DNA from: JAFECT01 sp036501825
Lineage (GTDB): Bacteria; Pseudomonadota; Alphaproteobacteria; Caulobacterales; Caulobacteraceae
NCBI GenBank assembly: GCA_036501825.1
Contig: DASXZP010000036.1
Coordinates: 372,001 to 436,000, forward strand
DNA length: 64,000 nt
Reading direction: 5' to 3'
The notes under the pieces are model-generated. The model did no database searches, was not told the DNA's origin, and worked only from the letters and a program-made list of their open reading frames with translations. A program made the translations under genes and the position numbers. Below, piece by piece: positions 58,454 through 64,000 of this stretch. Each line of letters begins with the position of its first letter. The first letter of the stretch is position 1.

Positions 58454-59758
58454 ATGGATGACCCCCGCTTGGATGACCCCGATTGGATAACTGGGGGCGC
58501 GCCGCACGTGTGGCGCCCCTACGCCCAGATGAAGACCGCGCGTCCGCCGCTGCCGGTGCGCGCGACCCATGGCGTGCGCCTGGTGCTCGAAGACGGGCGC
58601 GAGCTGGTCGACGGCATCGCCTCCTGGTGGACCGCCTGTCACGGCTACAACCACCCGCACATCCGCGAGGCGGTGACGCGTCAGCTCGAGCGCATGCCGC
58701 ACGTGATGTTCGGCGGCGTGGCGCATGAGCCGGCCTATCGCCTGGCGGCGCGGTTGGCGGCGTTGTTGCCGGGCGAACTCGACCACGTCTTCTTCGCCGA
58801 GTCCGGATCGGTCTCGGTGGAGATCGCCATGAAGATGGCGCTGCAGTACTGGCTGAACCGCGGCGTCCGCGGCCGCACGCGATTCCTCGCCTTTCGCGAC
58901 GGCTATCACGGCGACACCCTGGGCGCGATGAGCGTCTGCGATCCCGACGACGGCATGCACGCCCTGTTCAAGGGCGCGCTGGCGCATCAGGTCATCGCCG
59001 ATCTGCCGACGACGCCCGAGCGTGCGGATGCGCTCGACCGCACCCTGGCGGCCCACGTACACGAGATCGCCGCCATCCTGGTCGAGCCGCTGGTGCAAGG
59101 CGCCGGCGGCATGCGCTTTCACGACGGCGAGACCTTGCGCACCCTGCGCCGCCTCGCGGACCGTCATGGCGTGCTGCTGATCTTCGACGAGATCTTCACC
59201 GGCTTCGGCCGCACCGGAACCCTGTTTGCGATGGAGCAGGCCGGCGTCACGCCCGACATCGTCACCCTGTCCAAGGCCCTGACCGGCGGTACGCTGCCTC
59301 TGTCCTGCGCGGTCGCCTCGCGCGCGGTGTTCGACGCCTTCTGGTCGGACGATCCGTCGCGCGCCCTGATGCACGGGCCGACCTATATGGCCAATCCGCT
59401 TGCCTGCGCCGCCGCCAACGCCTCCCTCGACCTGTTCGAGGACGGCGAACGTCTCAAGGCCGTCGCGCGCATTTCCCAGGGCCTGTACGCCGGCCTCGAC
59501 GCCTGCCGCGAGGCGCCGGGCGTCGTCGACGTGCGGGTGATGGGCGCCATCGGCGCCGTCGAGTTCGACAGGCCGCTCGACGCGGCCGCGCTGACCGATC
59601 GTTTCGTGGACGCGGGCGTCTTCATCCGGCCGATGGGGCGGGTGATCTACCTCACGCCGGCGCTGATTATCGAAGACGCCGACCTCGAACGCCTGACCGG
59701 CGCCATCGTGAAGGTCTGTCGCGCCGGCGCCGACTTCGGCGCCAGGTCGCTGGACTGA
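58454..59758 (+). CDS. bioA: Adenosylmethionine-8-amino-7-oxononanoate aminotransferase
   Basis: 434 residues. Class III aminotransferase: VWRPYAQMKTARPPL (typical BioA N-terminal entrance), DGIASWWTACHGYNHP (the SWW motif that discriminates BioA), DGYHGDTLGAMSV, LLIFDEIFTGFGRTG, and the PLP lysine in TLSKALTGGTLPLSC. Uses S-adenosylmethionine as amino donor to make 7,8-diaminopelargonate. Divergent from bioF-bioD, so three of the four core biotin genes are here; bioB is not in the window. Confidence 0.95.
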   Translation: MDDPRLDDPDWITGGAPHVWRPYAQMKTARPPLPVRATHGVRLVLEDGRELVDGIASWWTACHGYNHPHIREAVTRQLERMPHVMFGGVAHEPAYRLAARLAALLPGELDHVFFAESGSVSVEIAMKMALQYWLNRGVRGRTRFLAFRDGYHGDTLGAMSVCDPDDGMHALFKGALAHQVIADLPTTPERADALDRTLAAHVHEIAAILVEPLVQGAGGMRFHDGETLRTLRRLADRHGVLLIFDEIFTGFGRTGTLFAMEQAGVTPDIVTLSKALTGGTLPLSCAVASRAVFDAFWSDDPSRALMHGPTYMANPLACAAANASLDLFEDGERLKAVARISQGLYAGLDACREAPGVVDVRVMGAIGAVEFDRPLDAAALTDRFVDAGVFIRPMGRVIYLTPALIIEDADLERLTGAIVKVCRAGADFGARSLD

Positions 59759-59761
59759 ACC

Positions 59762-60031
59762 TCAGCTGAGATACCGGCCGTCCTCGCACAGGATGATGCG
59801 GATGATGCGTTCCACCGCGGCTTCGGCGACCTCGGGGCCGTGGTCGTCCTGGACCTGTTCGAGGCGGCGGCAGATGCGCGCGATCAGCGCCCGGTGCGGT
59901 CGCGACAGGTAGGACACGGCGGCGACGAACTCGGACCAGTCCGCACGGAGGTGAGCCGGAGCATCCGGCGTCGGCGCTGTCGAAGAGGTCTTAACGGCAG
60001 GCATCGCAGGCACTCCGATCTCGTCAGGCAT
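59762..60031 (-). CDS. Small hypothetical protein, last gene of the LysR-linked operon
   Basis: 89 residues from an ATG at 60031 that overlaps the isochorismatase-like stop; an ATG at 60004 has the better ribosome site (GGAG 9 nt upstream). After a disordered Pro/Ser-rich start the remainder is helical: WSEFVAAVSYLSRPHRALIARICRRLEQVQDDHG and EAAVERIIRIIL. No family recognised. Same strand and overlap with its neighbour argue for one operon. Confidence 0.55.
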   Translation of the reverse strand: MPDEIGVPAMPAVKTSSTAPTPDAPAHLRADWSEFVAAVSYLSRPHRALIARICRRLEQVQDDHGPEVAEAAVERIIRIILCEDGRYLS

Positions 60032-60587
60032 CGTTGGCGACGGGTAGGGCTTGGCGTGTGTGAGCGAGCAGACTGGCGAGGGCCGCCACGCGCGCGAACG
60101 GCGCGACCACGTCCCAGAGTGCGTGTTCGGAGGCGGCGGTTCCGGCGCGCTCGCGCGGCGCGGCCCAGACCGCGTCCTTCACCAGGGTCACGCGAACGCC
60201 CTGGTTGAAAGCGTCCAGCGCGGTGGCGACGCCCGAGGTGCGCAGGTCGAAGCCGGCGATCAAAACCTCGCCCTCGCGCGCGCCGCGCATGATCTCAGCC
60301 AGCCGCGGGTTTGAAAGCGCCGAGGCCTGGTGGCGGAAGAACACCGCCTCGCTCGGCAGCGGCTCGAACCCGGAAATTGGCGCGTCTTCGCGCGCGCCCG
60401 GTCCGCGCAGGCGGTGCGAGTGCACGATGCTCCAGCCCGCACGCCGCGCGAAGGCCAGCAGACGCCCGCACGCGGCGGTGCGGTCTTCCGCCTGCCAGCT
60501 CACCGGCTCATTGCAGAGATGAGCCCGTTGCAGGTCGAGGCAGATGAGGAGGACGCCGCGCTCGGCGCGGGCGGTCAGTTCACGCAT
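60024..60587 (-). CDS. Isochorismatase-family cysteine hydrolase-like protein
   Basis: 187 residues from the ATG at 60587. Alpha/beta cysteine-hydrolase fold: LLICLDLQRAHL (strand 1 with the Asp), GWSIVHSHRLRGPG, SEAVFFRHQASALSNPRLAEIM, and LIAGFDLRTSGVATALDAFNQGVRVTLVKDAVWA. In the family the nucleophile is Cys in G-x2-(T/A)-x2-C; here the stretch reads GFDLRTSGVAT with Ser and Gly instead, so hydrolase activity is doubtful. Overlaps the GNAT gene by 13 bp. Confidence 0.75.
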   Translation of the reverse strand: MRELTARAERGVLLICLDLQRAHLCNEPVSWQAEDRTAACGRLLAFARRAGWSIVHSHRLRGPGAREDAPISGFEPLPSEAVFFRHQASALSNPRLAEIMRGAREGEVLIAGFDLRTSGVATALDAFNQGVRVTLVKDAVWAAPRERAGTAASEHALWDVVAPFARVAALASLLAHTRQALPVANDA

Positions 60588-61207
60588 CGGCGTTTGTGCG
60601 GGTTTGAGGCGGGACGGGTCACGGACTTGTCGAGCACGCCGGGCCGGTCCCAGTCGCCCTCGGGCCGCAGCAGAACGATCGGGTCGGCGTCGGCGCCCAG
60701 CGCATTGGTCGGACGCGGCAGATCGGCTTCGATCTCGACATACTCGTGATCGGAAAAGACAAAGGCCGGGCGTCCCGTCCGCGGCCTGGCGCGATACTGC
60801 CGCCAGAACGGCACCAGCCGCGCCTGGGCGTGACCGATCATCCGCCGATAACCCTTGCGCGCGGCGAGATCGAACGCCGCGCCGACCAGCACCCGCGCCG
60901 CGGGACCGCCGCGATGCTCGGCGCGGATGGCGACGCGCTCCAGCTTGGCGAACTCGGCGAACCAGCGCAGGCGCAGGGTGCCGACGCACTCGCCGCGCGC
61001 GCGCAGCATCAGATGGGTGGCGCCGGCGAAATCGTTGCCGTCGATCTCCTCCTCGAAGGGACAGGTCTGCTCGCCCATGTAGACGATGGCGCGAACCGCC
61101 ATGACTTCCAGCAACTCGTTCAGGCTGCGCGCGACCGCGACCTCGAACTGCCCCGCCAGATCGGTGCGCGCGGCGGCCTGGATCGGTTCGCGGATCGGCG
61201 CGCTCAT
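60575..61207 (-). CDS. GNAT-family N-acetyltransferase-like protein
   Basis: 210 residues. Core at about residues 28-140: VARSLNELLEVMAVRAIVYMGEQTCPFEEEIDGNDFAGATHLMLRARGECVGTLRLRWF, KLERVAIRAEHRGGPAARVLVGAAFDLAARKGYRRM, where RxxxRGGxAARVL is the acetyl-CoA pyrophosphate loop. The C-terminal extension (ADLPRPTNALGADADPIVLLRPEGDW) is unusual. Substrate unknown. Coupled by ATGA overlap to the upstream gene (61204-61207). Confidence 0.8.
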   Translation of the reverse strand: MSAPIREPIQAAARTDLAGQFEVAVARSLNELLEVMAVRAIVYMGEQTCPFEEEIDGNDFAGATHLMLRARGECVGTLRLRWFAEFAKLERVAIRAEHRGGPAARVLVGAAFDLAARKGYRRMIGHAQARLVPFWRQYRARPRTGRPAFVFSDHEYVEIEADLPRPTNALGADADPIVLLRPEGDWDRPGVLDKSVTRPASNPHKRRCVN

Positions 61208-61776
61208 GCCGCCGCTCCCAACATCTCAACCGCCGGCGAAACCATCAGCGGGCCGGACTCCATGGGAACACAGCGCAGGCGCTCGATCAGGACGCGGCGG
61301 CCGTCGCCGGTGACCGGGCGCGCATAGAAGGGGATCGCCGCGTGCGCCTGGCGCAGACGCACCACGCCGCTGACCACCGCGCGCGCGGCGTCGCGGGTCG
61401 CGCTCGCGATGCCCATGGCGTAGAGCGCGTCCGCTGTTTCGAACCCAGGCGCGATGTCGTCGCGGCGCGGGGCCGAAAGGTCGAGGGCGCCGGCCAGAAG
61501 GGCCCGGGCGCCGGCGGCCGTCAGCGGCAGGACGCCCAGCACTCCGGTCAGACCGCTTCGCTCTTCGAAAATCAGGATTGAGGCGGGCGCCAGACGCCGC
61601 AGCCGGTGCAAGGCGGCCAGGGGGGCCACGCCCGCGCCGATCCGCGCCTCGGCCAGGGCCCGCGCCTCGCCCAGCCGCGATGCCGGGGCGGGCCGCAGAC
61701 CGCAGGCCGCGATTGCCTGGAACGCGGTCGCCCGGTTTAGGAACGCGGGGTCGGCATACAGCCTGAGGTTTGACAA
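61204..61776 (-). CDS. Hypothetical protein, first gene of the LysR-linked operon
   Basis: 190 residues. MSNLRLYADPAFLNRATAFQAIAACGLRPA, then ASILIFEERSGLTGVLGVLPLTAAGARALLAGALDL and a helix-strand end (FYARPVTGDGRRVLIERLRCVPM). The strand/helix alternation is compatible with a second acyltransferase-like fold, but no motif is clear. Divergent from the LysR gene with 86 bp between, the standard arrangement for a LysR target operon. Confidence 0.6.
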   Translation of the reverse strand: MSNLRLYADPAFLNRATAFQAIAACGLRPAPASRLGEARALAEARIGAGVAPLAALHRLRRLAPASILIFEERSGLTGVLGVLPLTAAGARALLAGALDLSAPRRDDIAPGFETADALYAMGIASATRDAARAVVSGVVRLRQAHAAIPFYARPVTGDGRRVLIERLRCVPMESGPLMVSPAVEMLGAAA

Positions 61777-61862
61777 AGGGTTCCCGCTACCTGCTTGCGT
61801 CCGCCCTTCAGTTCGTAGACTTTGGCCACGGCCACGGCTGTACGAGATAAGGAATAGGGGTC

Positions 61863-62876
61863 ATGCCCAAACGCGAACCCCCCGACAGCCCGGCCCGCCA
61901 GCGCGCCGACTGGTCCGATCTGCGCCTGTTCTATTTCGTCGGCCGGCACGGCACCTTCGCCGCCGCCGCCAAGGTGCTGGGCGTGGGTCAGCCCACCATC
62001 AGCAAGCGCATCGAAGACCTGGAGATCCGGCTCAACACGCGGCTGTTCAACCGCGCGCCCCAGGGCGTCACCCTGACCGAGGCCGGCCTGTCGCTGTTCG
62101 ACAAGGTCACCACCATGGAGCGCGCGGCCGAGAGCATCGAGGCCGAGATCGCCAACGCCGACAAACGCGAAGAGGGCCTGGTCGGCATCGCCGCCCCCGA
62201 CGGCATGGCGGGCTACATCATGGGACCGGCCTTCGCCGACTTCTTCCGCGCCTATCCCAAGATCACCGTGAACCTCGACTGCGCGCTCTGGCCCGCGGAC
62301 AAGATCCCCGGCCAGATCGACATCTCGCTGCAGTTCGACGACGCGCCCCACGCCGACTTCACGCCCACGCGGCTGGCTCAGCTGCACTACCGCCTGTTCG
62401 GTTCGCGCGCCTATCTCGACCTCTACGGCCGCCCGGCTTCGGTGCAGGAGGCCGCCGCGCACCGCTACATCCACCACGCGGCCCAGAACAAACAACCCGA
62501 CAGCCTGCCGGCCACCACCCCCGCCCTGCAGCAGATCGTGCGCAAACAGGTGGTCACCAACTCGAGCCTGGCCATGGTCGAGTTGATCAAGGGCGGCTCG
62601 GGCCTGGGGCCGCTGCCGACCGCGGTGCTGTCGATCGAGCCGGACCTCGAGATGCTGGACGCCGGCGTCATCGCCTCGGTCACCCTGTGGATGTACGTCC
62701 GGCGCGAGGTCGAGCAGTCGGCGCGCGTGAAGCGGGTCGCCGAATGGTTGAAGCAGACCTTCGACGGTCGCACCCACCCCTGGTTCCGCACCGAGTTCGT
62801 CCACCCGCGCGACTTCGGTGAGGCGCTGAAGCCGAAGCGGCCGGTCCTGGTGATAGCCGAAGACGGGACCGCCTGA
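61863..62876 (+). CDS. LysR-family transcriptional regulator
   Basis: 337 residues. N-terminal winged HTH: LRLFYFVGRHGTFAAAAKVLGVGQPTISKRIEDLEIRLNTRLFNRAPQGVTLTEAG. Effector-binding domain from ~105, with EEGLVGIAAPDGMAGYIMGPAFADFFRAYPKITVNLDCALW. The domain is a little longer than usual with a C-terminal tail (HPRDFGEALKPKRPVLVIAEDG). Probably activates the divergent operon 61776-59762 in response to an unknown ligand. Confidence 0.92.
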   Translation: MPKREPPDSPARQRADWSDLRLFYFVGRHGTFAAAAKVLGVGQPTISKRIEDLEIRLNTRLFNRAPQGVTLTEAGLSLFDKVTTMERAAESIEAEIANADKREEGLVGIAAPDGMAGYIMGPAFADFFRAYPKITVNLDCALWPADKIPGQIDISLQFDDAPHADFTPTRLAQLHYRLFGSRAYLDLYGRPASVQEAAAHRYIHHAAQNKQPDSLPATTPALQQIVRKQVVTNSSLAMVELIKGGSGLGPLPTAVLSIEPDLEMLDAGVIASVTLWMYVRREVEQSARVKRVAEWLKQTFDGRTHPWFRTEFVHPRDFGEALKPKRPVLVIAEDGTA

Positions 62877-62996
62877 GCCCAGCTTGGCCTTAAATCGTCC
62901 GGAAACGGCCTAAACACGCCGCTCACCCCAAGTTTTGAACCCCCATTAACTTTTGGCGTGAGACCTTGTGATTCCACCTGTTGCGGGGGAGTGCGT

Positions 62997-64000
62997 ATGT
63001 CGGTCGACGCCGCCGAGCGGCTGAAGGCGCGGGAAGAGTTCCTGCGCTTGATGAGCCATGAGATCCGCACGCCGCTGAACGGCGTGATCGGGATGCTCGG
63101 GCTGCTCGCCCGCACCCGGCTCGACGGCGCCCAGCGCGCCTATCTCGGCGCCGCCCGCGATTCCGCCGAACACCTGCTGTGGCTGGTCAACGACCTCTTG
63201 GACTTCGCCCGCATCGAGGCCGGCAAGGTCGAGCTCGAAGCCGCGCCCCTGTCGATCGAGCATCTGGTCCAGGGCGTCACCGAACTGCTCTCGCCCAAGG
63301 CGCACGAGAAGGGCCTGGACATCGCCTGGACCGTGGACGAGGACGTGCCCGACGTGCTCGCCGACGACGGTCGCCTGCGCCAGATCCTGTTCAACCTCGC
63401 CGGCAATGCGGTGAAGTTCACCGAGGCCGGCGGCGTACTGATCGCCGTGTCGCGCGCTGAGTTGAAGAAGGGCGAGTCCAAGAAAGATTTGGCGACCCTG
63501 CACTTCGCGGTCAGCGACACCGGCCCCGGCGTGCCCGACCAGGCGCACGAGCGGGTGTTCGAAGAGTTCGGCCACGCCGACCCGCAACACGCGGTGAAGT
63601 TCGGCGGCGCGGGCCTCGGCCTCGCGGTGGTGAAACGCCTGGTCGAAGCGATGGACGGCGTCGTCGGCCTCGACAGCGTCCCCGGCGAAGGCGCGACTTT
63701 CTGGTTCGAAGCGTCGTTCCCGGTCACCGACGGCGCGCCGCGCGAAAGCACGCTGACCGGCCTGCGCGTGGGCGTCGCCTCGACGTCCGAGTTCGTGCGC
63801 GAAGCCGCCGCGGGCCAGTTGCTGGCGTCGGGCGCCGCGGCGATTCTCGGCGACGCGGTGGATGCGGTGGTCGAGGCGACCGAAGAGAACGGCGTCATCC
63901 TGGTCGATCACGCCCTGGCGCAACCGGGCTCACTCGCTCCCCGGCCGAAACTGCGCAAGGCGCTGATCCTGCTCCGCCCCGAAGAGCGCGAACTGATCGA
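62997..64000 (+). CDS. Hybrid-type sensor histidine kinase, 3' end outside window
   Basis: At least 334 residues; ATG at 62997 with GGGGGAG 6 nt upstream. There is no sensor domain: the HisKA dimerisation helix (FLRLMSHEIRTPLNGVIGM, phospho-His about residue 21) starts at once. HATPase: NLAGNAVKFTEAGG (N box), VSDTGPGVP (G1), FGGAGLGLAVVKRLV (G2). From ~260 a receiver-like segment begins (LTGLRVGVASTSEFVREAAAGQLL ... VILVDHALAQ), lacking the acidic pair at the strand-1 end. Cytoplasmic; input must come from a partner protein. Confidence 0.92.
   Translation, partial: MSVDAAERLKAREEFLRLMSHEIRTPLNGVIGMLGLLARTRLDGAQRAYLGAARDSAEHLLWLVNDLLDFARIEAGKVELEAAPLSIEHLVQGVTELLSPKAHEKGLDIAWTVDEDVPDVLADDGRLRQILFNLAGNAVKFTEAGGVLIAVSRAELKKGESKKDLATLHFAVSDTGPGVPDQAHERVFEEFGHADPQHAVKFGGAGLGLAVVKRLVEAMDGVVGLDSVPGEGATFWFEASFPVTDGAPRESTLTGLRVGVASTSEFVREAAAGQLLASGAAAILGDAVDAVVEATEENGVILVDHALAQPGSLAPRPKLRKALILLRPEERELI

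Overview
The window is GC-rich DNA (three 60-base lines I counted in GC-rich genes gave 72-78% G+C) with frequent GTG/TTG starts and ATGA-type overlaps between genes. The gene content (TonB receptors with FecR/ECF sigma control, astexin-type lasso peptide isopeptidases, a split bioA / bioFD locus, low-affinity iron permease) fits an alphaproteobacterium, most likely Caulobacterales or a near relative. That placement is an inference from gene content only. No rRNA, tRNA or CRISPR array was recognised.

Layout. (1) 1-6.2 kb, minus strand: a tightly packed operon encoding a multi-ubiquitin domain protein, an E2-like protein, a JAB-E1 fusion, a DUF6527 metal-binding protein, a ClpP/SppA-fold serine protease and a RecB-like nuclease/SF1 helicase. 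A divergent ribbon-helix-helix gene and a Fic toxin/antitoxin pair follow to 7.3 kb. (2) 7.5-16.0 kb: ordinary genes (polysaccharide deacetylase, HisE-like protein, Na/Pi symporter, M16 protease, PLP-dependent sulfur amino acid enzyme, two small proteins). (3) 16.4-53.5 kb: a mosaic accessory region. It carries mobile-element genes (AAA ATPase, XRE, RuvC-like protein, ParB, large serine recombinase, ArdC antirestriction protein, two DNA-translocase ATPases). Among these are three copies of a module [ECF sigma - FecR - TonB receptor - lasso isopeptidase]: one gutted (16.4-18.0 kb), two intact (20.7-27.3 and 45.4-52.5 kb). A three-gene cluster at 35.0-38.4 kb looks like nuclease/HEPN cargo. (4) 53.5-64 kb: a 5'-truncated comM, which I take as the right edge of the island, then chromosomal genes: iron permease, CocE-type hydrolase, bioD-bioF / bioA, a four-gene operon divergent from a LysR regulator, and a histidine kinase running off the window.

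How the parts work together. The first operon has the components of a prokaryotic ubiquitin-like conjugation/deconjugation pathway plus a protease and a nuclease, and is a good candidate for a defence or protein-modification system. The ECF-FecR-TonB-isopeptidase modules have no lasso precursor, B protein or cyclase in the window, so they look like import-and-linearise units for lasso peptides made elsewhere. Both intact receptors show a sharp fall in G+C exactly at the TonB-box/plug boundary, suggesting that ligand-binding parts are exchanged while the GC-rich signalling half is kept. Several mobile-element genes share an upstream motif built on CCACGTCTTT that coincides with plausible promoters, and two such promoters bracket module 2 as direct repeats.

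All functional calls are by eye from translated sequence; no database search was run.
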